Shown: piece after piece, positions 50,876 to 62,676 of the stretch | Numbering within the stretch: the first letter of the stretch is position 1 | Layout of the letters: the number at the start of each line of letters is the position of its first letter | Assembly (NCBI GenBank): GCA_009809945.1 | Contig: WTPW01000062.1 | Location: 692,284 to 756,283 of the forward strand | Length of the DNA stretch: 64,000 bases | Direction of reading: 5' to 3' | Source: Gigaspora margarita | Lineage: Eukaryota > Glomeromycota > Glomeromycetes > Diversisporales > Gigasporaceae | Notes under the pieces: generated by a model | Databases searched by the model: none | The model's input: the letters and a program-made list of their open reading frames with translations, nothing else | Told to the model about the DNA's origin: nothing | Translations under genes and position numbers: made by a program

Positions 50876-53229
50876 AGGAATTGCTATTCGCACTATGGAT
50901 TTTTGCTATTTGCACCATGGTATATGTAGATCATCTCAATTTTGTCACTTAAATATTTTAACTTTTAAAAACTTTTATTAATATTATCTTTATGAGTTCT
51001 TAATCAAATTTAATAAATTTTTTTATTTGAATTCTATGGATTTGTAGAATTAAAATAAAAACATTTTCATCAAATTTGGTCAAGAACTTGTAAAGATATT
51101 ATTGATGAAAGTTCTTGTAAACAATTTCAATGAAGCTTCTTTGTAATTTGTTTTTTTTGTTTTTTCAAAATAACCCTCTGTTCAATGATGATTTACAAGA
51201 AATTTTACTATACTAACTAAAAAATTTTATAACAAGACTTGTAGCACATATCATAGACTAATAGAATCTCAAATTTCATGAAAAAAATTAAAAACTTGTT
51301 AAGATATTAATGTTTTTGTAAATTCAGACGCACAAGTTTTTCTCTAAACTTCAAATGCTTCCGAAAGCACTTTCTCAAAATGAAATATCCAAAATGTAAC
51401 TAAGTAAGTTAATATAATAAATATTTAAGAGTCTTCAATTAAAATTTTATCAAAACAGATTAATATTAATGAAGTTATGATGATTTTTTAATTTGTTTTC
51501 AGATTCAGGATTTTCTTAATTTTTAATTTTGATAAAAATAGAAAAATTACTATTACAGGCTAGATTTTCACAAGTTCAAATGCAACAAGTTACTGCATAC
51601 CAATAAAATCAATAGAGAATATATTAAAATTTTGCTTTCTAAAATTTCAAGTTATTTGGTTAAATATTCATTCTATAATAGCTTTTTTTCATTTGGCGCA
51701 GCTTCTTTATAATATACTTTTTGGAAATAAAAGATTCTTTCATTAAAGATATCTCTACAAGTTCTTGACCAAATTCGATAAAAATTTTTTTATTTGAATT
51801 CTATATGATTGTAGAATTAAAATAAAAAAAATTTATTGAATTTGGTCAAGAACTCGTAGAGATATCTTTGATGAAAGATTTTTATTTTCAAAAGCATATA
51901 TTACATGCCAAAATTGTTTACAAGAGAAATTCAAATCTAGTTTCAAAATGAAAAATCTAAATATCTTTGTCAATATTAATCTATTTTTAATGAAATTTTA
52001 GCTAAAGACTCTCGAATATCTATTATATCAACTTACTTAGTTAAGTTTTGGAGATTTCATTTTGAGAAAGTTCTTACGGAAGCAGTTGAAGTTTAGAGGA
52101 AAACTTGCAAAACCATATACATCTGAATTTACAAAACATTAATATATTTATGAGTTTTTAATATTTTTTTCATGAAAATTGAGATTATATTAGTCAATAA
52201 TATGCTTTAAAAGTTTACTTCGTGTGCAGTAACTTGTTTCATTTAAACTTGTAAAATTTTTAGAAAATTATGAATATGAAAGCAAATTAAAAAATTATTA
52301 TAACTTTGTTAATATTACTGTATATTCCCGAAAATAAGCAATACTCTAAAATAAGCAACCCACCTGGTTTTTTTCAAAAATCTCAAAAAAACTATTAGCA
52401 GTTACTATATATAAAAGTCTAAATTTTATTAAATAAATCTTAAAAGTGCTATTAAGTAAACTTGTTCAAGACATCAAAATACACTTATAGTAAAAATATA
52501 GTAGCATTTGGACAACTTTTTATTAGTACGTTTTCTAATTTTTCAAATAATTTAACAATTCGAAAATAAGCAATCCCACTTTTTCATATAATTTTTTGCC
52601 CAAAAAAGATTGCTTATTTTCAGGAATATATAGTAATCCATTTTTGATAAAATTTTAACTGAAGACTCTTGAATATTTATTATATCAACTTACTTATCAC
52701 ATTTTGGATATTTTATTTTGAGAAAGTGCTTCTAGAAGTATTTGAAGTTTAGGGAAAAACTTGTAAAAAGTATGTGTTTGAATTTACAAAAACGTTAATA
52801 TTTTCACAAGTTTTTAATTTTTTTCATAAAATTTGATAATTTATTAGTCCATGATATGTGCTACAAGTCTTGTTATAAAATTTTTTTGTTAGTATAGCAA
52901 AATTTCTTATAAATCATTGCCAAACAGTGGGTTATTTTGAAAAAGTAAAAAAAACATATTACAAAGAAACTATTAAAATTGTTTATGGGAACTTTCATCA
53001 AAGATATCTCTACGAGTTCTTGACCAAATTTGATGAAAATTTTTTTATTTTAATTCTACAAATCCATAGAATTTAATTATAAAAATTTTATTAAATTTGA
53101 TTAAGAACTCATAGAGATAATATTAATAAAAGTTTTTAAAAATTAAAATATTTAAGTAACAAAATTGAGGTGATCTACATGTACTATGGTGCGAATAGCA
53201 AAAATCCATAGTGTGAATAACAATTTCCT
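50876..53229. mobile_element. 2.35-kb foldback element with arms of about 1 kb
   Basis: The left end AGGAATTGCTATTCGCACTA and, in reverse complement, the right end AGGAAATTGTTATTCACACT match, and the similarity continues over most of each arm (GATCATCTCAATTTTGTCAC; GGTCAAGAACTTGTAAAGAT; CTTCAAATGCTTCCGAAAGC and complements). The centre is near 51840. TTCACATA (50868-50875) and TTCATATA (53230-53237) are an 8-bp duplication with one transition. The right arm holds a GAAAATAAGC-family insertion (52316-52635). No coding. Confidence 0.75.
52316..52635. mobile_element. GAAAATAAGC-family TIR element, copy 2
   Basis: Ends TACTGTATATTCCCGAAAAT and, in reverse complement, TACTATATATTCCTGAAAAT. Same interior as copy 1 (TATATAAAAGTCTAAATTTT; TGCTATTAAGTAAACTTGTT; GCCCAAAAAAGATTGCTTAT). 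It interrupts the right arm of the foldback element, and the left arm lacks it, so it is the later event. Confidence 0.75.
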
Positions 53230-53237
53230 TTCATATA

Positions 53238-53972
53238 TTGCAATATATTTCAAATATTTACAATTGATTTCAAAATATTTCTGCTTTTAAAATATTTCAA
53301 AAATGTTTATGAAATATTTCAAAAATAAATTTGAAATATTTTTTAAAATATTTTAGAGAACTAGCTAGATCAGTAGATATATAACCTGGGTTATACCAAG
53401 GACACATTGGACCATATTTTTGAAATATTTCAAAATTTTGTATAATATGTTGAAATTAATCTACAAATCTGTATTACAAGATCAGATTAGATTTTTTGTT
53501 TATAAATTAGATCTTTTATTCAGTTTTATATTGTTTTAATATTTTTTGTTTAGTTTTTTTTGTTTTTTGTTTGTTTTTTTTTGTTTTTGCTTTTTTTTGC
53601 ATTCGTTTTGTTTTTCTTTTTTTATTATTTATTTTTAATTTTTTTTGTACTTTACAAGAACATCAGTCCTTTGCAAGAAAACTAACAACTTTTTAGCACT
53701 TTGCAAAAACACCAATTTGACTTTGCATGCCAACTCATACTTTGCAAGAACACAAACCTAATTTTTCTAGCAATTTTTAAATTTTCAAGAATACTTTTTT
53801 AGATAAATAATTTAGTTAAGCACAAGTTTTCACAAGTTTTCACAAGTTTTTGCAAGGTTTTACTTTATTTATTTTTTCGTTTCATATTTTTTGTTTTTGT
53901 TTTTTGTTTTATTTTTAAAATTTTTTTATTAATTTATTTTATTTTAACACTTTGCAAGAACTGAACACTTAC
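53238..53972 (+). mobile_element. Plus copy of the ATTTCAAAATATT-ended element with satellite
   Basis: TTTCAAATATTT / AAATATTTCAAAAAT phrases (53245-53350) lead to GCTAGATCAGTAGATATATA (53366), AAGATCAGATTAGATTTTTT (53490), T-rich tracts and CACTTTGCAAGAAC / TTTTCACAAGTTTTTGCAAG repeats (53650-53960). It corresponds to the inverted copy at 31501-33290 and to the split copy around the 5.4-kb element, and preserves the empty insertion site of the latter. Confidence 0.6.
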
Positions 53973-54416
53973 AGGACCCCAAAATATATATAAATAGATT
54001 ACCATAGTGCACTGACCAAAGTACCTACCTTTTTCAATACCTCATTGCAAAGTACTCTAGTGCAAAATACAAGACTTCTATTAATTATATATAGGGTTTT
54101 TAAAATTTTTAGACTGCTCATTGTAAATTTAAAATATGTATATGCTTAAACTTTTTTTTTCTTCCAACACTAACCTGCTGCTATATAATATACCCAGGTC
54201 TTTTGTAAGTTTTTTTATAGGTAAATTGTATTGTACCCTGGGTACTTTGGTCTGTGCACTATAGTAGGTAATTATAAAATTACTAAAAATCTAAAAATCT
54301 AAAAAAAAAACCTCAAAAATAAGCAAAAAATTACTAAAAATAGAAAAGATTTGTATAAAAACCTCTAAAAATAAACAAACTAATACCTGTTCTATCTATG
54401 TATATTTTGGGGTCCT
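53973..54416. mobile_element. AGGACCCC-ended TIR element, copy 2
   Basis: Ends AGGACCCCAAAATATATATA and, in reverse complement, AGGACCCCAAAATATACATA. The right part (CCTCAAAAATAAGCAAAAAA; GAAAAGATTTGTATAAAA) matches copy 1 (25396-25576). The extra length is due to the nested element at 54002-54264. Confidence 0.65.
54002..54264. mobile_element. TA-flanked TIR element nested in the AGGACCCC copy
   Basis: Ends CCATAGTGCACTGACCAAAG and, in reverse complement, CTATAGTGCACAGACCAAAG, continuing TACC, flanked by TA on both sides (54000-54001 and 54265-54266). It is absent from copy 1 of the host element. Tc1/mariner-like duplication; no transposase. Confidence 0.65.
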
Positions 54417-56780
54417 ACTCTTACTTCCTGGTACTTTGCAAAAAAACCAACCTAGATTTTTTTAGCACTTTTTGACTTTTTAGTATTTTGCAAAAATATT
54501 TATCTTAGAGATCTTACTAATTCAAAAAATAAGGTTTCAAAGATTTATTTGGTCAATCTTTTTAATATTCAAAAATTCATTTAAAAATTTTAAAAATATT
54601 TAATGAATATTTACTAAATATTTATTAAATATTAAATAAATAGTACTAAATATCAAAAAAAATTCAATATTTATATATAAAATATAGGGATTGCCTATTT
54701 CTACCATGGTAAATTGCTATTTCCACTATGGTAGATCATATGATTTACAAATTACCCATATAATTCCAAATAACAACCACATAAAAAATAGATAAAAAAA
54801 ATTCGTATTATATCTTTGCATAAAAAAAAATTATAACAAGATCATTTTCACTAATATGAACGATCATGAATTGGTTAATTTATATACCGTGAACTCACCT
54901 ATATGAACCACTAATCGTGCTTATATATACTTCATTTTGTATAATACTCTTTTATAGATAAAAGATCTAAGGTTAGAACTTTGAAATCAGCAATTGAGGT
55001 ATATACTCTTTAACTCTTGCTATGTCATAATTTAGAACATGTACTGTGAACCAGTATTGTTACTGAACATAGTCCGAGCTATTTTGGGCAGACTGGACAT
55101 TCTGAACATTATCCGATGTCTATGTCTGAATTATGTCTGAATAAATAGATTGTTATTGGACATTGCTCGAGCAATATTTGTTGGATACAGACATATTATA
55201 GACACAGACATTGTCTGATGTTCAAATTTGTAATTAAAAAATTTTAACTCCAGATCATTGATTTAGAGTACTTTTTATTTTTTTTATAATACATACTATA
55301 AGCTTTGGATTCACTTTACCTAGGTATACTTCATAGAGACGATTGTTAAGCTAGAAAAATGATAATATATAATAAGTATAACTTACAAAAAATAAGTTTA
55401 GTTTGAATAAAAAGCTAATAATTTCGTCACAAATATAATAAATAGATTACAAATGCAAAAAACGTTTGGTAATTAGTTTATAGTTCGGGATCTTAAATAA
55501 GTTAGATTTTAAATTATTTAGGAGCGAAATAAAAACTTATATTTACTATTATTATTTTTTTAAAGTAATAAATAGGTTCTATTTTATTCATTTGTAGTAG
55601 TTTTATTATGTGCTACAGGGATTATAGTTTTGTCATTTGACGTTTGATGAAAATATTTTATTTATTGTAATTTTATACATACAGTAATATTTACGTTAGA
55701 TCATATCGAATTGTTTAATTATTAAGATTAAGTTGTCATGTGCTTGAAGGCTTTTTAGTGATTGTAAAAAGAATAATATTTTAAAAATAATTAACTCCAA
55801 TTTATAATAAAAAAATTATGCTAAGAAATAAATGCTGAGGATATTATTTTGTTAGATGTTACTCTTTCTTTAGAAATTGAAGTAGAAGAGGAATAATAGA
55901 TACTATTATTCATTATAATATGATGGTTCCAACTGCTGTAATTAGTTTTGACTATACATTTTCAGATCCAAGCTATAATTTATGAAATAAAAGCCGAAAT
56001 CAAAAATATATGTCACCATAACATGTATATATGACTTACAATTATTTCTTGATATATTTATTTAAAATGCTCAAATCTCTATAAAATGACGCAATTCAAT
56101 ATATATAGTAAAACCAATCCAAGCATAATTGATGTCCACAAAAGAAATTCTTGAACACTTTCTGAGATATGTTCAGTTTCCGTAACAGCAAACGAGAATG
56201 CCATAAGAAAAGGTGTAAAAATTGCTTAATCGATATAATAATAAAATATTTTTCAAACAAATTCTGTTTAAAATTAAACAAGACTTCACTAGTCCACCTA
56301 AATTATCTACAAATATTGAATTCCATATATAGTACCAATTTTAAATTTGTTTAGACCCTATAAAACAAAATCTCTTGGAATTGTTCAGAAAATTCTAAAA
56401 TTATCCAATTTTTTGTTTGGAAAATCAATACTGTTCTGAACATTTTAAAAGATATTTGATATTTGTATAGAATGTAAAAAATAGAAAATTTTTGATTAAA
56501 AATTATCATATAAAAATATATAAAAAGTATATAAAATATATCATCCAATAAATATCCTTTAAAATGTTTGGAATGAGCTTGATTTTCTGAACAAAAAATC
56601 AGATAGTTTTAGAATTTTCTGAACTATTCCAAGATTAATGCTAGAAGTTGATTTTTTGCGACAATAATTTGTAATAAATGAAGAATATATTAATTATATT
56701 TATACTTTTGGCATTTATAATTTTGAATTTAGTCATTGACTATTAACATTCAAATATTTAAAAAATAGTATTACGATCTA
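54417..56780. other. AT-rich sequence, weak repeat traces only
   Basis: 54691-54740 carries CTATTTCTACCATGGTAAATTGCTATTTCCAC, related in wording to the ends of the foldback at 50876. At about 55080-55225 opposed GATGTCTATGTCTGAATTATG / CATATTATAGACACAGACATTG-type phrases suggest a decayed inverted element. Short frames at 56096-56548 look like AT-driven chance. No gene recognised. Confidence 0.35.
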
Positions 56781-56893
56781 TAGTATCCCCATTACAATCT
56801 ACAACTTTAGACATTCATAACAACATATACTGCCTATTACGACCAATGATAATATATCACTTGTGCTATAAGGGTTGCAATAGAGAGGTACTA
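56781..56893. mobile_element. 113-bp TA-flanked TIR element
   Basis: The ends TAGTATCCCCATTACAATC and, in reverse complement, TAGTACCTCTCTATTGCAACC are imperfect inverted repeats of about 20 bp beginning with TA. No coding capacity. Low-copy evidence only. Confidence 0.4.
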
Positions 56894-57469
56894 TTACAAA
56901 TATTTCTATACCTTTAATTGTACATACATACGTATGAATACACTCAAAGTTTTTTAGTTCAGAATGACTAATTATGATGCGGTATTCAATTTATGTGATC
57001 AACCAATTACAAGAAAGTCTGCCTATACAATATAATTGTCTGGCTACTCAGTAGATATGATTAGCTTTGTCCAAGTCCAGTCTGAGTCTGGTCCAGTTCG
57101 CTCTGAGTTCAGGTCTAGTTTGAGTGACAACACTGCTGCGAACCACCCAATATAAACCTGTCTTTAATTTTCAAGTTGGTTATAAAGTCGAATACATTAT
57201 ATATTATACTATATAACTGATTTTTCTCGCATTTGTCAATTTTAGTATTATATCCTTGCACGGAATAAAAGATCTAAGAATTTTAAAAACAATCGAATGA
57301 GAGTATGCATCTTCAACCTTATTTCTATACCTAATATAAGCAATGGAGTTAGACTATATGGGTCTTTTTAGCAGTTCATAATATATATTTTGTGTGTCAA
57401 ATTGAAATTTGTGTTAGACCAAAAATTATAATAGTTTTATTAGGTTCATTAGGGTTAGAGTGAAGCTGT

Positions 57470-58305
57470 GTTAGGTAGAGTAAGTGGCACAGAGGTCACT
57501 AGCATGCCAACATGGCATGCCCAAAATACAAAAAGTCTATAGGCATGCCATTTATATATATATTCCAAATATTTCGAATAGAAAGTAAATTTCAAGTAGG
57601 ATTAAGAGAAAATTTGAGGGAGGTTCCAGAATATTCTAAATGATAACACAACATATATACCATATTTTCCCCAAAATAAGCTACCTTTGAAAATAAGCTA
57701 CACTCCCTCTTTTGGTCAAAAAACTCCAAACCATCTTTAATCCGAAAATAAACTACCCTACGATTAACAATAGTTGCTACATATAAAGTTCAAATTTTTC
57801 TATGTAAATCGATTAAAGTCGCTTAAGTAAACTTATTTAGAAGATCAACATACACATACTCAGAAAATTTGTTAAGATTAGAAAACTTTTTATTATTTGA
57901 CTTTTGAATTTTATGTTCAGCAAAAAAATTAAAATTTTTTAAAAAAATATATTCGGCGAACGTAAAAATTAAAAGTTAAATAATAAAAAATTTTCTAATA
58001 TTGTTAAAAATTTTAGAATAAGTGTATTTTGACCTTCCAAATAAGTTTATTAAGCAATATTTATCGATTTATATAGTAAAATTTGGACTTTACTATGTAG
58101 CAACTTTCTGTAATTGGCCAAAAATTGATTTTACCCGAAAATAAGCTACCCGGAAAATATGGTATTATAATTGACCAATCAAAATAAATATATTTATCAT
58201 GTGGTTTAAAGGTATGCTACTCAGCATGCCTGGTATAAGCTTTAGCAAATAGCATGCTATCTGGTATGCAAAATTTTTTAGCTGTGCCACACACCTAGTA
58301 TTAGG
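57470..58305. mobile_element. GCATGCC-rich TIR element with nested insertion
   Basis: TAGGTAGAGTAAGTGGCACA (57480) and, in reverse complement, TAGGTGTGTGGCACAGCTAA (58305) share TAGGT...GTGGCACAG. GCATGCCAACATGGCATGCC, GGCATGCCATTT, GCATGCCTGGT and GCATGCTATCTGGTATGC repeats lie inside both ends. TAGG-type ends suggest hAT, but I found no 8-bp duplication. A GAAAATAAGC-family element (57658-58164) is inserted in it. Confidence 0.5.
57658..58164. mobile_element. GAAAATAAGC-family TIR element, diverged copy 3
   Basis: Ends TACCATATTTTCCCCAAAAT and, in reverse complement, TACCATATTTTCCGGGTAGC, with GAAAATAAGCTAC repeated inside both. The interior differs from the other copies and contains an inverted pair around TTAAAATTTTTTAAAAAAATA. 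Same TA-starting termini, so a longer subfamily of the same group. Confidence 0.6.
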
Positions 58306-58337
58306 GGTTGTATTAGTGGCATTATAATTATTTTGAT

Positions 58338-58690
58338 TTGACTTATATTTTAATTTGACATACAATATATGTAAATTTGGAAGCAAAGTGTATTTTTTTA
58401 GTGAAAATTATGTGCGTATCAATGATATGTAAAGCCACTAAACTAAATAAAGGCTTTAATACATGAATTGCTAAAAGGTCCTATATCACTGTTGTGCATC
58501 AAATTGAAATTTGTTAGAGTAAAGCCATATGTTAAAATAAGGATGCATATTTTAATTTGATGTACAACATATGCAAATTTGGAAGCAAAGTGTTTTTTTT
58601 AGTTAGTGAAATTTTATATATGTGTCAATGATGTTGTAAAGGTCACACCAAATTAAATAAAAGTTTCAATACATAAACCACCATATACTA
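58338..58690. repeat. Direct repeat of about 210 bp
   Basis: TATTTTAATTTGACATACAATATATG...TTTGGAAGCAAAGTG...AATGATATGTAAAGCCAC (58345-58440) recurs as TATTTTAATTTGATGTACAACATATG...TTTGGAAGCAAAGTG...AATGATGTTGTAAAGGTCAC (58550-58650; all quoted in part). GTGTCAAATTGAAATTTGTG near 57400 belongs to the same family. No gene. Confidence 0.6.
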
Positions 58691-58936
58691 TGATATTTGA
58701 ACTTTAACACTAAAAGGTTGTATACTAGTAGTGTACTAGTCGAATTTGAACAAAAAATTCAATATGTTGAATTTTTTAAGTGGTTTTGTAATACAGACCA
58801 TCTTAGTTGTAAATACTAACTATCATTTATTTTCATTTTTAAAATCCAAACTTTACAATAACAAGTTAAACAATTCTTTACATCCCTATTAGAGAAGTAT
58901 TATTTTGTCTAAATATTTTTTTTTGATCTAGCATGT

Positions 58937-59251
58937 CTAACTACTGTCACTATTCTTACTTTCTGTATTAGAGCACATTCTATTATTATGCCTGATTTCA
59001 TGGCATAAATCACATTTTCTTTGACTACTCTCACTGCTCTCACTTTCTGTACTAGGGCATGTTCTACTGTTATGCCCGATTCTATAACATATGCTACATT
59101 TTCTGTGCTTTCTCATAACCAATTCAAAGGTAGATGAATCTCTTTTAGTGGACAATTGAGGACAGGTTTTCGCTTCAACTGGACGTCCTCTTGTGCATTG
59201 CATCTTTGGATCTTGTATAGTTATAGCTGATTTTTGAAATATATCTAGCAT
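58937..59251 (-). pseudogene. MULE C-terminal zinc-knuckle piece
   Basis: A 104-residue open piece. After a basic start and RDSSTFELVMRKHRKC come two knuckles, CSICYRIGHNSRTC and CDLCHEIRHNNRMC (both C-x2-C-x4-H-x4-C), separated by a Ser/Glu linker and followed by a duplicate of that linker. Tandem duplication of knuckle plus linker is evident. This domain is typical of FAR1/Hop-type MULEs and is thought to bind nucleic acid. Confidence 0.75.
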
Positions 59252-59774
59252 CTTCTCTAGAATTATATTTTTTTAATGAAGTTATAAGGATTCGAATTGT
59301 TGCCTATACTCTTCCTATTTTTGTTGTAAAGAGTCATCAGTTTCAGGCGATTCTTGTTGAACTAATTGAAGTTGTCAAATCCACCAATGCTATTAAAATC
59401 ACTAAGTTTTAAATACTGATTTTTTTTAAGAAGTTTTTGAATTATATGAGAGCAAAGTAGACCCATCGATAACTTAAAAGCACCACTACAAGGTTGTAAC
59501 AGATTTTGTAGTGTTGCATTAGATGCCTTTAAGAATTGTTCATGAAGATTTTTTTGCACAAATGTAGACACCTTAGTGACAATCTGCACATAAAACAGTT
59601 TGTTTGGGCCTGGGAGATCAGAATCATCTCTTGGGATATTATGGTTTGATTTCCTGGTATTGATTCTCTAATGCCAAAGAAATTTTTTCGTGAACAGTAT
59701 GAAGATTACCTACTGATACTTAAAGATACATCCTAAGTGTTGCATGAGCTCCTTTTGCTCTCGATGTTGTTAAA

Positions 59775-60080
59775 TTACCTATAAGAAGTCGAAAAAAGAG
59801 ATAAATAAATAAATAAAGAAATTTTGAAGAGTGTTAAAGAAACAAAGAAAAAAATGATCCAGTAGAAAAAAAAATAAATTTGGAAGAGTGCCGAAAAAGA
59901 GACCAAAAAAAATAATAAAAAAACTTGAAAAAAAAGATTTAGAAAAAAAATAAATAAGAAAATTTGGAAGAATATCAAAAGAATAGGAGAAAAAAGACCA
60001 AAAGATTTTAGAAGCCAACAAAAACAAAAAACTAAATACCTAGATGCAAATAATGATCTACCCAAGAGCTCCTGCAAATA
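59775..60080. repeat. A-rich tandem tract interrupting the MULE
   Basis: On the plus strand GAAATTTTGAAGAGTGTTAA, AAATTTGGAAGAGTGCCGAA and AAATTTGGAAGAATATCAAA recur about every 60-80 bp in an A-rich background. It lies between two conserved MULE blocks and has no counterpart in that protein family, so it is probably an insertion. The long hydrophobic minus frames here derive from the A-runs. Confidence 0.5.
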
Positions 60081-60611
60081 AGTAATAACTGTTGTTTTAT
60101 TATTATATTTTCTTACTAACTTTTCTCAGTTATTTTTAAAATCAGTTTCTGTCCTGGACTTTATAAAAATAGACCGGCTTTCCGAAAATATGAACCATTC
60201 ATTCTCTGTTGAAAAATGGCACTGACGTTAATTAACAAATTTTTTCAATATGCAAATGCACAAAAGATTATGTGATTCAGGAAATATAGTTCATATAGCA
60301 TTCATCAAAGCTAGTTTATGGTCAGTTACAATGACCCGAGGCTTTGGAATATCACCAAAAATACAAGCAATATGATAAGTATCCAATTATAATTATCTTC
60401 CTGTTCTGATTTTAAAAATGCAAAGCAAGAAGAGAATGTGGTATTAAAGTTTGTCATGCCAACACCGTGAAGCAATAGCATTTTAAATTTGTTGGTTTTA
60501 TATGTACAGTCCATCAATAAAACTAAATTATAAGGTTTGGTAAGTGTAATTGATTTAGGATGCACGAAGAAAAGTTGTATTAAATTGCCATTTTGATTAT
60601 ATTGATGGTTA

Positions 60612-60928
60612 TATCATATATTCCCGAAAATAAGCTACTCCGAAAATAAGCTACCACTAATTTTTTTCAAAAATCTCAAAAAATGTGTTAGCAGTTGCTA
60701 CATATAAAAGTCCAAATTTTACTAAGTAAACTTCAAAAGTGCTATTAAGTAAAGTTGTTCAGGACATAAAAATACACTTAAAATAAACATTTCACGCATT
60801 TGAACAACTTTTTATTAGTATATTTTTCAATTTTTCAAAAAATTTAACAATTCGAAAATAAAATACCCACGTTTTTTCGTGTAATTTTTGGCCCAAAAAA
60901 GGTAGCTTATTTTCAGGAATATACGGTA
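60612..60928. mobile_element. GAAAATAAGC-family TIR element, copy 4, inside the MULE
   Basis: Ends TATCATATATTCCCGAAAAT and, in reverse complement, TACCGTATATTCCTGAAAAT. The interior matches copies 1 and 2 (TTGCTACATATAAAAGTCCA; GTGCTATTAAGTAAAGTTGT; GGCCCAAAAAAGGTAGCTTA). It separates two conserved MULE segments, so it postdates the transposase's decay or contributed to it. Confidence 0.75.
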
Positions 60929-61480
60929 TTTAAAATTTCCTTCTGTAAACTCGTCAAGAAGGGCCTGAATTGGTGTACAACCTTGAAGATTATCACGCCT
61001 AATCTTATCTTGAGCATTGTAGATAGTTTTAGAGATTGCTAAACTAGTATGATTACTTTGATGGAGAGTGAAAAGTATTTCATGAGGATAGATGCCTGCT
61101 ATAGACATTTCTTGAACTCTTTTTTGGTCTTCTTTATTTAATTAGCGGCTAGATAGATGATCTGAGATATCTTCTAATGCTTTGTAGTTGTGTTTTGAAT
61201 TGTTAATTGTTAAACACCATTGACCATCTTCTATTTTTTTTTCATAAAGCTCAAAAGTGCAACCTATCAACCTTGTACTTGTAGCTCTCTAACAGGTTTT
61301 ATTACTAAGATTCAACCTATTATTATAATGATTGCCTCTGTCATACTTTAGATAGACAAACTTGTCTGTTTCAGATCTTTTGGTACTTACTGTGTATCTA
61401 TGATTGAAGGCATGCATTTTAATATGATTAATAAGATCCTTGTGGCTTGCAAACAAACCAACTAAAGATGGGAACAAAAA

Positions 61481-62010
61481 TATGATTTATATTTAAAAGT
61501 ATGAAATATAGTATTAATAAGAAGTTATTTTTTAAGTTATTGCTAACTTAATAAGACAAAGTTTAATCTTTTAGATGCTCATTTTATACTTTTAAATTTC
61601 TTTACAAAAGATTATTTTTAAAATAGATATGCTTTTTATTTTCTATCTTGGGTATTATTTTTCTTTGATTTTATGCCTTCTTTTATTAATTAATTCGAAT
61701 CACGCCCAGAAACCTATCCAATTTAGTTTTATTATTTGTTTCTTTTCTTGAGGTAAGTCTTTATAGCTTTTCTAGGCAGTTTATGATTATTAACAGAATC
61801 GGTTTGCCTAAGTCATATATTCATTTTTTTATTTTTTATTTTTGTTAGAATAATTACAAGTTACTCTCGTTATAGTAAAGTTGTTGAGCTGAAGAATTTT
61901 CTTCATATATCGAATATTCACTATATTAAGAGCTCTTTAAATAGTAAAGTTTATATTGGTTCTAAAAAAAATTTTCACTATAAGCAATCTTCACTATATC
62001 AAGAGTTCAC
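61481..62010. other. AT-rich sequence with TTCACTATA repeats
   Basis: TATTCACTATATTAAGAGCT, TTCACTATAAGCAATC and TTCACTATATCAAGAGTTCA recur at 61916-62010. Such phrases are seen in subterminal regions of pogo/Tc1-type elements, but no pairing end is identified. No gene. Confidence 0.4.
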
Positions 62011-62676
62011 TATCCCTTAAACCATCCAGTTTTAGCAGGCAAATTTGCCTGCTTAAATTTTATAAATTCATATCTGATCTATTTTTTTAAAAAATAAAAT
62101 ATTTTATAATTTTTTTTTTTTAAATAAAAACTATGATTATATACTATTTAAAACTTCTTTTTATTTGCTTAATATTTATAAAAAATTTGAAGTTGATTAT
62201 AAAAGAAAAATTTATAATTTTTTAAAAAAATTTTAATTTTAAAAATTTTTACTGTTTTTTTAGTTTTACTCAATAAAAATATAAGATTGACCCCCCTATT
62301 ACCTTAATCCAAAGTTGTAGACAATTTAAAATTATATTACTTTTATTATTAAAACTTTTATAACTTATTAAGCAAAATTTGAACTTTACTTAGTAGTAAC
62401 TACAAAATTTCTCTTCGGGAACATATAAAATTTTAAGAAACTTTTTAAAATTTTAATAGTAAAACTAAAAAATAAGTTTTATTAAAAATGTAATATCTTT
62501 ATCAAAATTAAAGATAGAATGATAAAATTTAAATATATTATATATAAAAGGAATATCTTTAATTCTATTCAATAAATAGGGGGGGTCAAGCTTAAATAAA
62601 TTTTAAGAAAACTCAAAAAAACTTTTTAAAAATAATTTTAGCGGGCAAATTTGCCTGCTAGATGGTTTAAGGGATA
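62011..62676. mobile_element. TA-flanked TIR element, 0.66 kb
   Basis: The ends TATCCCTTAAACCATCCAG and, in reverse complement, TATCCCTTAAACCATCTAG match, followed on both sides by CAGGCAAATTTGCC(T/C)GCT, itself a palindrome. A second inner pair TTGACCCCCCTATT / AATAGGGGGGGTCAA lies at about 62288 and 62575. TA at both termini fits a Tc1/mariner-like duplication. No transposase. Confidence 0.7.

Larger units (their letters stand above)
58937..61480 (-). pseudogene. FAR1-like MULE transposase, decayed
   Basis: Read on the minus strand. The N-terminal domain (61477-61289) has GLFASHKDLINHIKMHAFNH, RSETDKFVYLKYDRG and NRLNLSNKTC; then NSKHNYKALEDISDHLSSR (about 61200) and MSIAGIYPHEILFTLHQSNH (61108). 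The catalytic core has LLMDCTYKTNKFKMLLLHGV (60565-) and PRVIVTDHKLALMNAI (about 60345-60270), holding the first two Asp. The block expected to carry the third acidic residue reads TSRAKGAHATLRMYL (about 59765), with Lys-Gly instead of the usual Glu-Gly. A SWIM-like CSGAFKLSMGLLCSHII (about 59490) and two CCHC knuckles (59105-58960) close it. There are many stops and two insertions. Confidence 0.8.

Noticed and set aside
59775-60077. 100-codon hydrophobic minus-strand frame
   Set aside because: It is the complement of an A-rich tandem tract inserted within the MULE; composition explains it.
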